A stretch of DNA of 47,291 bases, taken from a virus. Below are positions 6,304 to 14,597 of the stretch, piece after piece. Positions within the stretch are counted from its first letter, which is position 1, and each line of letters starts with the position of its first letter. The notes beneath the pieces are model-generated. The model was given only the letters and a program-made list of their open reading frames with translations, had not been told where the DNA came from and made no database searches. Location: the IMG/VR virus record IMGVR_UViG_3300042397_001265, positions 1-47,291 of that record. The stretch is one strand, 5' to 3'. Both the position numbers and the translations under genes were made by a program.

Positions 6304-9105
6304 ATGATATCACAAGAAGAGATTAAATCGTTCCTTGAGGGGAATGATGACGAAAAGTATATCGTCGCTGTTGAATTCGACTACGTCACCGACGCAATAT
6401 ACAAAATTATCGAAGACCCGGTTAAAGGGAAATCAATCAAAAAAGACACATTTACGGCATTTGCTTGGGTTGGTGACCTTAGGAATTTGAATTTTTATTC
6501 AAAATCTAAAGACCAACAAAAAGAAGCTATGAAAAAACACGGAATCCTAATTGATAAATTAAGAACCGAAAATGAAGACGGAACAACCAATGATAGATTG
6601 GAAAAAGGTCTAAAATTTATGGTTAAATCAATGAAAGGTTATCGTGCACTTATCCAATTCTTTCGTGAAGGTGGTGTTGACCCTTGGGGTGAAAACACCA
6701 AAGATAAAATAATGATTTTACCACCGGTAGAACAATATTTAATTTCAAGGGAAAAACGACTATTCAAAGGGTATGAAGAATACAATGACATCACCCGACT
6801 CGGATTTGACTTGGAGACGACCGCTCTTGAACCTAAAGACGGTCGTATATTTATGATTGGAATAAAAACCAATAAAGGATACCAAAAAGTTATCGAATGT
6901 GCTGACGAAGACCAAGAAAGAAAAGGTTTGGTACAATTCTTTAATATTATCGATGAACTTAAACCATCTATCATTGGTGGGTATAATTCAGCAAACTTCG
7001 ACTGGTTTTGGATATTTGAGAGATGTAAAGCTCTTAATTTAGACATAAAAAAGATTGCAAAATCATTAAACCCATCAAGACCTATTTCTCAAAAAGATTC
7101 TATGTTAAAACTAGCTAATGAAGTTGAGAGATATAATCAAGTTGGTCTTTGGGGTTATAATGTTATTGATATTATTCACTCAGTTCGTAGAACACAAACA
7201 ATTAACTCAAATATTAAATCAGCCGGATTAAAATACATAACACAATTTATAAAAGCTGAAGCTCCTGACCGAGTATATATTGACCATACGGATATTGGTC
7301 CAATGTATGCCAAAAAGGAGGAATATTGGTTAAATGTTGAGAATGGAAAATATAAGAAAGCTGACAATCCGGACTTTGATAATTTAGATACGAGATTTCC
7401 GGGGAAATACTTAAAAGTGACCGGTGACAATATTGTGGAGAGATATCTTGACGACGATTTAGAGGAAACGTTGACAGTGGATGAGGAATTCAACCAAGGA
7501 ACGTTTCTACTTGCATCGATGGTACCAACAACATATGAAAGAGTTTCCACAATGGGAACAGCTACCTTATGGAAGATGATTATGTTGGCTTGGTCATTTA
7601 AACATAATTTAGCAATTCCGGAGAAAGAACAAAAGACAGACTTCGTAGGAGGACTTTCAAGACTACTTAAAGTTGGTTACTCTACCAATGTATTAAAACT
7701 TGACTACTCTTCCTTATACCCATCAATTCAGTTAGTACACGATGTATTTCCGACTTGTGATGTTATGGGAGCAATGAAAGGTATGTTAGCTTATTTCCGT
7801 AATTCTCGTATTATGTATAAAAACTTAGCGTCTGAGTATTATGAGTCTGACCCTAAGAGGTCGTTATCCTATGACCGTAAACAATTACCGATTAAAATAT
7901 TCATTAACTCAATGTTCGGTGCGTTATCTGCTCCACACGTTTACGCTTGGGGTGATATGCTTATGGGGGAACAAGTAACTTGTACCGGACGACAATATCT
8001 TCGTCAAATGATTAAGTTTTTTATGAAACGTGGTTATATTCCATTAGTAATGGATACCGACGGTGTGAACTTCTCAAAACCTGAGGGGTGGGAGAATAGA
8101 CGTTATGTTGGTAAAGGTTTGAATTGGAAAGTTAAAGAGGGTAAAGAATATACCGGGGATGACGCTGACGTTGCTGAATTTAACGATATGTTTATGAGAG
8201 GTGAGATGGCTTTGGATACTGATGGTACTTGGCCTTCGTGTATTAACTTGGCTCGTAAAAACTACGCGGTTATGGAATCAAGTGGTAAAGTTAAACTTAC
8301 CGGGAACACAATTAAATCTAAAAAACTACCATTATATATTGAGGACTTTTTAGATAAGGGTGTTAAGATGTTATTACAGGGTAAAGGTCAGGATTTCATT
8401 GAGTGGTATTATGAATATCTAACAAAAATTCATACATTAGACATACCTTTAATGAAAATAGCTCAAAGAGCTAGAGTTAAATTATCTATTGATGATTATA
8501 AAAAACGTTGTACACAAAAAACAAAAGCTGGTTCCTTAATGTCAAGAATGGCACATATGGAGTTAGCTATTAAACACAATCTAAAAGTTTCATTGGGTGA
8601 TGTGATTAGTTATGTTAATAATGGGGAAAGAGCTTCTCACGGTGATGTACAAAAAGTTACAAAAAATTTATACACTAAAAAAACTTTAGAACAATATGTC
8701 TCAGAACACGGGAAAGAACCTGAAGTTAAATCAACGTCACATATCCAACTTAATTGTTATATGTTAGACCAAACTGAAATTGAAAACAATCCGGATATGA
8801 GAGGTGAGTATAATATATTGAGAGCTATCACAACATTTAATAAACGTATTGAACCTTTGTTAGTTGTTTTTAAAGAAGAAGTTAGAGAACACCTATTAGT
8901 TACAAACCCTGATGATAGAGGTTTCTTCACAAAAGAACAATCAGAATTAATAAATGGTGTCCCTTTTGATGATGGTGACCAAGATGAATTAGAAGAAGTT
9001 CTGTCTTTGTCTGATGGTGAAGTTAAATATTGGGAAAAAAGAGGGGTAAACCCGGATTACATTTATGAGTTAGCGTCCGAAGGATGGGAAGAACATATAA
9101 ACTAA
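6304..9105 (+). CDS. 43: Family B DNA polymerase (T4 gp43-like)
   Basis: 933 residues, close to T4 gp43 (898). The 3'-5' exonuclease domain has Exo I FDLETT with Asp169/Glu171 and Exo II GGYNSANFDWFW with Asp233. The polymerase domain has motif A LDYSSLYPSI (Asp467), motif B KIFINSMFGALSA (about 531-543) and motif C MDTDGVNF (Asp584/Asp586). Motif C ends DTDG rather than the usual DTDS. The C-terminus is acidic and probably carries the clamp-binding tail. The gene stands alone on +, between a terminator and a bidirectional terminator, well away from the rest of the replication cluster at 37-46 kb, with which it shares its promoter type. It replicates the phage genome with proofreading. Confidence 0.95.
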   Translation: MISQEEIKSFLEGNDDEKYIVAVEFDYVTDAIYKIIEDPVKGKSIKKDTFTAFAWVGDLRNLNFYSKSKDQQKEAMKKHGILIDKLRTENEDGTTNDRLEKGLKFMVKSMKGYRALIQFFREGGVDPWGENTKDKIMILPPVEQYLISREKRLFKGYEEYNDITRLGFDLETTALEPKDGRIFMIGIKTNKGYQKVIECADEDQERKGLVQFFNIIDELKPSIIGGYNSANFDWFWIFERCKALNLDIKKIAKSLNPSRPISQKDSMLKLANEVERYNQVGLWGYNVIDIIHSVRRTQTINSNIKSAGLKYITQFIKAEAPDRVYIDHTDIGPMYAKKEEYWLNVENGKYKKADNPDFDNLDTRFPGKYLKVTGDNIVERYLDDDLEETLTVDEEFNQGTFLLASMVPTTYERVSTMGTATLWKMIMLAWSFKHNLAIPEKEQKTDFVGGLSRLLKVGYSTNVLKLDYSSLYPSIQLVHDVFPTCDVMGAMKGMLAYFRNSRIMYKNLASEYYESDPKRSLSYDRKQLPIKIFINSMFGALSAPHVYAWGDMLMGEQVTCTGRQYLRQMIKFFMKRGYIPLVMDTDGVNFSKPEGWENRRYVGKGLNWKVKEGKEYTGDDADVAEFNDMFMRGEMALDTDGTWPSCINLARKNYAVMESSGKVKLTGNTIKSKKLPLYIEDFLDKGVKMLLQGKGQDFIEWYYEYLTKIHTLDIPLMKIAQRARVKLSIDDYKKRCTQKTKAGSLMSRMAHMELAIKHNLKVSLGDVISYVNNGERASHGDVQKVTKNLYTKKTLEQYVSEHGKEPEVKSTSHIQLNCYMLDQTEIENNPDMRGEYNILRAITTFNKRIEPLLVVFKEEVREHLLVTNPDDRGFFTKEQSELINGVPFDDGDQDELEEVLSLSDGEVKYWEKRGVNPDYIYELASEGWEEHIN

Positions 9106-9134
9106 AAAAAGGGGTATCAACCCCCTTTTTTTTT
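9104..9134. terminator. Bidirectional terminator between convergent genes
   Basis: AAAAAAAGGGG (9104-9114), a short loop, then CCCCC and nine T (9121-9134). The A and T tracts flank a GC stem on both sides, so it can stop gene 43 from the left and the minus-strand gene at 9133-9477 from the right. It overlaps both stop codons. Confidence 0.9.
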
Positions 9135-9477
9135 ATCCTAATTTTAGACCATCGGAACTAATTATATACCAACCACCATCAACACGAAAAAATTCAACAC
9201 AAGCACCTTTATCTATAAGGATTTCGTCATATTGTTCATCTATTTGACCCATCATAGGTAAAATTAATACTTTTGTTAGAGTTTTAATTACAACGTGTTC
9301 CGTTGTATTTTGGTCTAAAATAATTTTACAATTATCAACACCTTTAACTAATATAAATTCTTCACCATTAGTTCTATACTCAGGGACTTCAACCGTTTTA
9401 ATTGGTTGTTGGATTGGTATATTTGACATAGACCCAAATAATTTATTACCTATTTTTTTTCTTGTTATGAATGTCAT
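9133..9477 (-). CDS. Small beta-rich virion-associated protein
   Basis: 114 residues. After a basic N-terminus (residues 1-15) the chain is short beta strands: EFILVKGVDNCKIILDQ, VVIKTLTKVLILP, EILIDKGACVEFFRVDGGWY, ending IISSDGLKLG. That repeated hairpin with a terminal SDGLK recalls small decoration or fibre-tip domains of marine and Bacteroidota phages (recollection). It follows the neck-like gene by 5 bases on the same strand, so the two are co-transcribed, and its stop lies in the bidirectional terminator. A virion role is inferred from that partner. Confidence 0.5.
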   Translation of the reverse strand: MTFITRKKIGNKLFGSMSNIPIQQPIKTVEVPEYRTNGEEFILVKGVDNCKIILDQNTTEHVVIKTLTKVLILPMMGQIDEQYDEILIDKGACVEFFRVDGGWYIISSDGLKLG

Positions 9478-9482
9478 ATAAT

Positions 9483-10604
9483 TTAAATTACGTATATTTG
9501 TCTTGGCATCGCTCTGAACTTTAATTGTTTGTTAAGATTCTCAGCAATTAATGCTTCACGTTCCATTACCTTCTCAGGTTTCAATCTTGTTAACTTTCCG
9601 TCAGCACCAATAAGTTCTTCAATCAACTTTGATTTTTCGTCTTTTGCTTCGGTAGACAATGATTGGTAATCCATTGTTAATTCACTATCAGGTGTTTTAA
9701 CATTACCACTAAATTTACCACGAACTCTTGCTAGGGTTTCTTTACAATAAGCTGTAAACCAACGACGAATCCATACTTGTGCCGGATTGTTTAAATCAAC
9801 CCAATCAATAGTATCTAAAGGAACGTCTGATGGTAATTTGATAATGTCCGGATTATCCTTTAAACATTTATCTCTATCCGGACCCTCAGCACCGTAATAC
9901 CAATACCAAACTTTACCTCTCATCATAGTAGCATTTCCAAAATCAAATTTACCACCGGGTACTTGCATTAAATGTAATGCCTTTTTTCCCTCAGGTAAAG
10001 CGGTAATTCTATATGTTAAATCACCAGCAATAATTCTTCTTTGAATGTTTATTTCTTGCATTCTTAATAACATATCAAAAGCTGGCATCATAAAGTATGA
10101 ACCTGACATACCCATTTGGGAGAACCCCCCCGGTCCACCAAGACCACCGGCACCTAACGCACCAAAAGTCCAAGGGTCAAAAAGTAAGTTATTAAGTTCA
10201 GCCGGAGTGTACCACATAACCTCATTGATTTCTCTACCAGCAGGTATTTCATAGATTTGTTGTCCTCTAACTAATTCAATGTAATCTTTTTTAAGTTCCC
10301 AATCACCACCGGCTTGTAATCCAACAATTTTAGAATAAGCGTAGGTATAACGAGTTTCATAATCTAAACTTTTAGTTATGAACGCTCTTGATAATGATTG
10401 TGTATCTAAATTAAGGTTATATAGTGAAGTCCATTGAGATTCCACTAACCAATCTTGAATATATTGTGAGTAGTCACCAATTGATAACTCTAACAAACTA
10501 TCCATTTGTTCGTCTTCAAGTTCCACTGAACGAAGTGGTGCACCCAACAGGTGTCTAATTCTAGTGTAAAGTTGGGTTCTTTCCGGTTCTGCAATAATAG
10601 CCAT
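9483..10604 (-). CDS. Putative neck / head-tail connector protein
   Basis: 373 residues. The N-terminal region (about 1-60, LYTRIRHLLGAPLRSVELEDEQMDSLL) has the helical 'short repeat then acidic helix' look of phage head-completion adaptors. The middle has a Gly/Met-rich loop (about 150-170, FGALGAGGLGGPGGFSQMGM), probably flexible. A Trp/Tyr-rich beta segment follows (VWYWYYGAEGP, about 229-239), and the C-terminal third (285-373) is helical and charged. T4-like phages need gp13/gp14 neck proteins and neither is otherwise seen in this window; that is the basis for the suggestion. It is first in a minus-strand pair with the 114-residue gene, with a late-type motif 17 bases upstream. Confidence 0.5.
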   Translation of the reverse strand: MAIIAEPERTQLYTRIRHLLGAPLRSVELEDEQMDSLLELSIGDYSQYIQDWLVESQWTSLYNLNLDTQSLSRAFITKSLDYETRYTYAYSKIVGLQAGGDWELKKDYIELVRGQQIYEIPAGREINEVMWYTPAELNNLLFDPWTFGALGAGGLGGPGGFSQMGMSGSYFMMPAFDMLLRMQEINIQRRIIAGDLTYRITALPEGKKALHLMQVPGGKFDFGNATMMRGKVWYWYYGAEGPDRDKCLKDNPDIIKLPSDVPLDTIDWVDLNNPAQVWIRRWFTAYCKETLARVRGKFSGNVKTPDSELTMDYQSLSTEAKDEKSKLIEELIGADGKLTRLKPEKVMEREALIAENLNKQLKFRAMPRQIYVI

Positions 10605-10621
10605 ATAGATTTGTGTTTCTA

Positions 10622-10629
10622 TATAAATA
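10622..10629 (-). promoter_or_regulatory. Late-type TATTTATA motif before the neck-like gene
   Basis: On the minus strand this reads GATATTTATATAG, the same motif and orientation relative to its gene as at the + strand late genes. It lies 17 bases before the ATG at 10604 and borders the stop of the upstream nuclease-like gene. Confidence 0.5.
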
Positions 10630-11466
10630 TCATCTAAGAGTATAAATTAATTTTTCTTCCGGAAAAACAAAGTTACCGTTAATTATTTTAGAGTTATCAT
10701 TTTCAAAAACTAATATCTCTTTATTGTTTTTGGAAAAAATTAACCATTTTGTGTTATATTTTTTAACATTAGCTGTACCCATAACATATGTTAGTCCATC
10801 CTCTGTTTTTATATGTGTAAAAGGTTTTATTTGTGCAGTTTTTACATCACCACCAATATTAATTTCACAATCAATACCACCAATCATATCTTCGGAACTA
10901 CCTAGTTTACCAACTTGGGTTACATTTTTATCACCAAATTGTTTCTTTAATATTAATGTGGTATTATCTTCTCTCTTTTGTCCCCAAGCGTGTGTTTGAC
11001 CCAATACCATCATAATCGATTGGAATGTAGCTGAATTGGTGTGAAATATTCTGTTTTTATGTTCATAAATAAACTGAATTAATCTTTTAACTTCATCAAC
11101 TTGTTCGTGTTGTTTTGGACTGTTAAAAGATAGGTAAGGTTGTTTTAGGGATTGTTTAACTCTATTAACGTCTCGAAGTAAAACACTAAACGCACTGTAA
11201 TTTGTGTTTAGTTTATTAATAACCGAACGACCCGACATTTCTAAGTCGTATATCCCGGACATTTCACCGGGGGAGTATTTATCTTTATCATAATAGTATT
11301 CGTGAAAAACTTCTTTAAGAATTTGGTTAATACTATTTTTAAAAAGATTTTTAACAGTTGGATTATTATTAAATAATAATCGTATTTCCTCAGTTTGTTG
11401 GGAATTACATTTAACCGCTTTTTCGGTTGATAAAATCAGGTATGACTTTGTTTCGTCATTCTTCAT
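10630..11466 (-). CDS. Putative PD-(D/E)XK nuclease, Mrr-like active site
   Basis: 278 residues. The N-terminal half is helical with no recognised domain. The C-terminal half carries GGIDCEI (Asp199), a short beta turn, then KTAQIKPF with Gln212-x-Lys214, followed by alternating strands (YVMGTANVKKY, KWLIFSKNNKEILVF). An Asp, about 12 residues, then Q-x-K is the active-site spacing of Mrr-type PD-(D/E)XK nucleases, and Glu166 in a preceding helix could be the extra acidic residue. This is motif reading, not a family match. The gene has a TAnnTTTG promoter of its own and sits between the SNF2 helicase and the neck-like gene, all on minus. A DNA-processing or host-DNA-degrading role is possible. 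Confidence 0.45.
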   Translation of the reverse strand: MKNDETKSYLILSTEKAVKCNSQQTEEIRLLFNNNPTVKNLFKNSINQILKEVFHEYYYDKDKYSPGEMSGIYDLEMSGRSVINKLNTNYSAFSVLLRDVNRVKQSLKQPYLSFNSPKQHEQVDEVKRLIQFIYEHKNRIFHTNSATFQSIMMVLGQTHAWGQKREDNTTLILKKQFGDKNVTQVGKLGSSEDMIGGIDCEINIGGDVKTAQIKPFTHIKTEDGLTYVMGTANVKKYNTKWLIFSKNNKEILVFENDNSKIINGNFVFPEEKLIYTLR

Positions 11467-11491
11467 AGGCTATTTTTTTTTAATTAACAGA

Positions 11492-11499
11492 CAAAGATA
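11492..11499 (-). promoter_or_regulatory. Bacteroidota-type -7 box TATCTTTG before the nuclease-like gene
   Basis: On the minus strand TATCTTTG matches TAnnTTTG exactly, 25 bases before the ATG at 11466. A TATTTATT motif (minus strand, 11512-11519) lies just upstream. The same pairing, TATTTATA next to TATCTTTG, is seen at 19596-19609. Confidence 0.5.
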
Positions 11500-11527
11500 C
11501 TACAAAAAAAAATAAATACCAAATTTA

Positions 11528-13330
11528 TTATATGGTATTTATTTTATTCATAATATTTGCAATGAAATCACCACTCTCTTCTAAGTTGTCTCCCATTACG
11601 GTTCCGATGTTTTGTTTTTTTTCATTTATCATATCGTAAATTATCCCCTCGATTGAGTTTTCAAAGATAGGGTAATAAACCGATACAGAATTTTTTTGAC
11701 CGTATCTATACGCTCTATCTTCTGCTTGAGCCAAATCACCCGGAACAAATGATAAATCATTAATGATTACTGCCTCAGCTGCGGTTAATGTAATTCCAAC
11801 ACCAGCAGCTTTAACATTTCCAACAAACACTTTAATTTTATCGTTCTCTTGGAATTGGTCAACAACATATTGACGTTGAGGTTTACCTGTTGACCCATCT
11901 AATCTAACAGCTTGTTTCCCAAAATGGTCAGCAATTCTATTTAATGTTTCAGTAAAGTTGGTAAAGATAATAACTTTTTTATCTTGTTCTAAAATATTTT
12001 CGGCTAACTCAATAGTGTCTTTGATTTTTTCTTCAGCAATCACTTGACGAACTTTCATTAATTTACTGAACTGAACTGTTAGAGACGTTGATTCGTCAGG
12101 GTTTTTGTTATACCAATCATAGTATTCACCCATTAACCCTTCATAAAGTTTTGACTTTAATCTTAGATAAACCGGTGTAATAATTTTCTCAGGTAAATCT
12201 AACACTTCAGTTTTTAATCTACGTAAAACTTGTCTTGATGTTCGGTCTCTTAATTCTTCCAAGTTGGATGCTCCGGTTACATTCCATATTTTACGAGTTC
12301 CCGCAGTGAATTGATATCCTTGACAATATCTAATAGCATAGGCCATCCAATTCTGTGCAACCGGACTCTCAATAATCGATAATAGATTAAAATAGTTCAT
12401 AGGTCGGTTAGTCATCGGTGTCCCGGTTAATAACCAAACTCTTTCACATTTTTTGGTGAAACTATTAACCAATTTTGTTCTTGCTGCGGTACCATTACTA
12501 ACGTAATGTGCCTCATCTAAGATGATTAAATCAAATTCTCCTTTGGTGATTAATGAATTATTCTTATCTTTAAGGTCATAAAAGTTTTTGAGGATATCAT
12601 AATTGACAATTACAAAATCGTGTTCGTTGGACCAATTTTTACTCTCAGAAATAAACACACTTCTATCGGAATAATTCTCAATCTCACGTTGCCAGTTGAT
12701 TTTTAATGAAGCCGGACAAATTATAAGTATTTTTTTGGCACCCGTTTCCAACGCGGCGATGATGGTGGCTGTTGTCTTTCCAAGACCCATATCGTCTGCA
12801 AGGATGAATCTTTTGGAACCAGCCAATTTTTCAATAGCTTCTTTTTGATGACCGAGCGGTGGTCGGTGTGAATATTTTTCGTAATCAATTTTAACATCCT
12901 TAATTGTGTGTGTTTTAATTAACGCACCTTTGGGTAGCCAAAACTCGTGGATGGTTTCACCCTCTAAAATTTTACCCCAAATATGGTATGACTTTTCTTT
13001 CTCAACTAATAGCTTTTCAACCCATACCTGTTCAGGAATTTTTAGTAGTAATTTTTCATCGGCAATCTTTTTAGCAAAGTAAGGGTCTAAATCTACCCAC
13101 CTTTTGGCTACCTTTGGTGTAACTTCATAATAATTTGTAATATAATCACATTGAGACCTTGTAGGAAAAAATCTTTTGTTAGTCTCTTTTTGTTGTTTTA
13201 ATTTTAATATATAGTTATTAGCTCCTTGATAATTTTCAAGGAGATTTAATGTACGTTGTTCTATTGTTAAATTAGAGTTTTCAGATATATTGTTTTCCAA
13301 ATTAAACCTTTTAATAGAAATATAACACAT
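11528..13330 (-). CDS. SNF2-family DNA helicase / translocase
   Basis: 600 residues with a complete SF2/SNF2 motif set: Q motif near Gln161, motif I ADDMGLGKTT (178-187), DEAH box (272-275), motif III LTGTP (301-305), motif V around GNVKAAGVGITLT (504-516) and motif VI QAEDRAYRYGQ (535-545). The last is the standard SNF2 form. The N-terminal 150 residues are unassigned. T4 uses UvsW for branch migration and the switch to recombination-dependent replication; this enzyme may fill that role but belongs to the SNF2, not the UvsW, branch, so the gene name is not transferred. It is transcribed leftward, divergent from the gene at 13349, with only 18 bases between starts. Confidence 0.9.
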   Translation of the reverse strand: MCYISIKRFNLENNISENSNLTIEQRTLNLLENYQGANNYILKLKQQKETNKRFFPTRSQCDYITNYYEVTPKVAKRWVDLDPYFAKKIADEKLLLKIPEQVWVEKLLVEKEKSYHIWGKILEGETIHEFWLPKGALIKTHTIKDVKIDYEKYSHRPPLGHQKEAIEKLAGSKRFILADDMGLGKTTATIIAALETGAKKILIICPASLKINWQREIENYSDRSVFISESKNWSNEHDFVIVNYDILKNFYDLKDKNNSLITKGEFDLIILDEAHYVSNGTAARTKLVNSFTKKCERVWLLTGTPMTNRPMNYFNLLSIIESPVAQNWMAYAIRYCQGYQFTAGTRKIWNVTGASNLEELRDRTSRQVLRRLKTEVLDLPEKIITPVYLRLKSKLYEGLMGEYYDWYNKNPDESTSLTVQFSKLMKVRQVIAEEKIKDTIELAENILEQDKKVIIFTNFTETLNRIADHFGKQAVRLDGSTGKPQRQYVVDQFQENDKIKVFVGNVKAAGVGITLTAAEAVIINDLSFVPGDLAQAEDRAYRYGQKNSVSVYYPIFENSIEGIIYDMINEKKQNIGTVMGDNLEESGDFIANIMNKINTI

Positions 13331-13348
13331 TACTTAATATTTATCAAT

Positions 13349-13651
13349 ATGAGAACTAAACCAATTGATATTGAGAAATATACAAAATTAATTAAACGGT
13401 TAATTAAGGTTATAAAACCTATTGGTGTGACCGATATTGACTTTGAATTAAAACCAACAGGTAGTTTAAATGAATTTTATATGTCAGTAACTTATTGGAT
13501 TCCTAGTGATAGTGAATTATTACAAAAATCTAATATTCCAATTACTGACCGTAGACGTTATGAATGGAATAGTGAGATTCAAAAAAATATAAATCAATGG
13601 TTTGATATTAGTGTAATGATAACTAGTTCGTCACTTAGAAGATTTTTTTAA
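13349..13651 (+). CDS. Conserved-looking small protein of unknown function
   Basis: 100 residues, mixed alpha/beta. An N-terminal basic helix (IEKYTKLIKRLIKVIKPIG) precedes strands (DIDFELKPT, EFYMSVTYWIP) and a Trp-containing helix (YEWNSEIQKNINQWF), ending SSSLRRFF. No domain is recognised. It opens the + strand run of connector and tail genes and is followed 11 bases later by the next ATG. Its start lies only 18 bases from the divergent helicase start, so the two probably share a compact control region. Confidence 0.5.
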   Translation: MRTKPIDIEKYTKLIKRLIKVIKPIGVTDIDFELKPTGSLNEFYMSVTYWIPSDSELLQKSNIPITDRRRYEWNSEIQKNINQWFDISVMITSSSLRRFF

Positions 13652-13662
13652 AAAAATAAAAT

Positions 13663-14172
13663 ATGAATAAAGTACCAATTACAAGAATAGGTAAGTTCTT
13701 CGGAGCTGAAGATTTTACATTAGAACAAGATTTTGGAACGGAGTGGTTACATAATGATTTGAACTTTACTTTAGTCCTTTACCGTGTTGATAGATATAAA
13801 ACCAAAACAGATGATGTTTACGGGGAAACTGAATCTGATGGTATTAAATTTCTACCCCCAATTGAATTTAAAGGGTATGTTCAGATTATGCAACCTGAGA
13901 ACAAATACTTAGGAACATCTAAAATCGACCAAATGGAACCGGGTAATATGAAAGTATCTGTTTATCAAAGAGATTTGGATAATTTAGAGATTGATATTAG
14001 TTATGGTGATTACCTTGGTTATTATGAAACTGAAGATAAAGTAAGATATTACACCGTAAATAATGATGGTAGAGTAACATCCGACAATAAACACACAATA
14101 GGTGGTTACAAACCGTTCTATAGAACAATAATGGCTTCACCGGTTACTGATAACGAATTTAGAGGGTTATAA
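13663..14172 (+). CDS. Probable virion connector or head-completion protein
   Basis: 169 residues, all beta with few helices: an N-terminal RIGKFFGAEDFTLEQDFG, a central barrel-like part (FTLVLYRVDRY, IEFKGYVQIMQPE, MKVSVYQRDLDN, ISYGDYLGYYETEDKVRYYTV) and a C-terminal YKPFYRTIMASPV. An SH3-like barrel of this size upstream of the tail terminator would suit a head-closure or head-tail joining protein. Its stop overlaps the next start (TAATGA). The assignment rests on fold impression and gene order only. Confidence 0.45.
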   Translation: MNKVPITRIGKFFGAEDFTLEQDFGTEWLHNDLNFTLVLYRVDRYKTKTDDVYGETESDGIKFLPPIEFKGYVQIMQPENKYLGTSKIDQMEPGNMKVSVYQRDLDNLEIDISYGDYLGYYETEDKVRYYTVNNDGRVTSDNKHTIGGYKPFYRTIMASPVTDNEFRGL

Positions 14173-14564
14173 TGAAAATAATAATAACAGAAAGTAAGGC
14201 TTTTAATGTAATTTACAATTATATTGACAAATCTTTAGACAAAGATGAAATTAGTTTTATTTACGGGCCAAATGACTTAGGTGATGATTGGCCTGAAAAT
14301 GAAGAATTTTTAATTTTCTACAAAGGTGGGACTTGGGCAGGGGAAGATTATAGTGATATTGTTTTTAATTATTTTACAGTGGATTATTATGGTGATGAAC
14401 CATCAAGTAAACCATTTAAAGAGAAAGCACCAATTTTAGAAGTAATGCACGAATACGGAAGAGAGTTAAATGAAATGTTTAGTAGTCATTGGAGGGGGCC
14501 AATGGAAAAATGGTTTGAGGATAATTTTAATTTACCGGTTAATACTGTATCAACCTACTATTGA
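14172..14564 (+). CDS. Acidic small protein of unknown function
   Basis: 130 residues, start overlapping the previous stop by one base. It begins MKIIITESK, a beginning often seen on small proteins of Bacteroidota T4-like phages, and is strongly acidic (FIYGPNDLGDDWPENEEF; DYYGDEPSS) with several Trp (TWAGEDY, SHWRGPMEKWF). No domain or motif is recognised. Coupling to the connector-like gene upstream hints at a shared virion or assembly function. An acidic DNA-mimic type protein is another possibility. Confidence 0.45.
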   Translation: MKIIITESKAFNVIYNYIDKSLDKDEISFIYGPNDLGDDWPENEEFLIFYKGGTWAGEDYSDIVFNYFTVDYYGDEPSSKPFKEKAPILEVMHEYGRELNEMFSSHWRGPMEKWFEDNFNLPVNTVSTYY

Positions 14565-14597
14565 TAAGATTAATAATTAATAAAAAATATAAATAAA

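Noticed and set aside
6639-7550. Two antisense frames inside gene 43 (6639-7046 and 7176-7550)
   Set aside because: They are fully within the polymerase coding region with its conserved motifs; no start signal or domain on the minus strand.
13336-13345. AATATTTATC late-type motif before the gene at 13349
   Set aside because: It lies 3 bases before that start, inside an 18-base divergent gap, so the direction and role cannot be decided.
14588-14595. TATAAATA, an exact T4 late promoter in forward orientation
   Set aside because: It ends 2 bases before the gp15-like ATG and is the only such forward copy upstream of a gene that I noticed, so it is unlikely to be the promoter.
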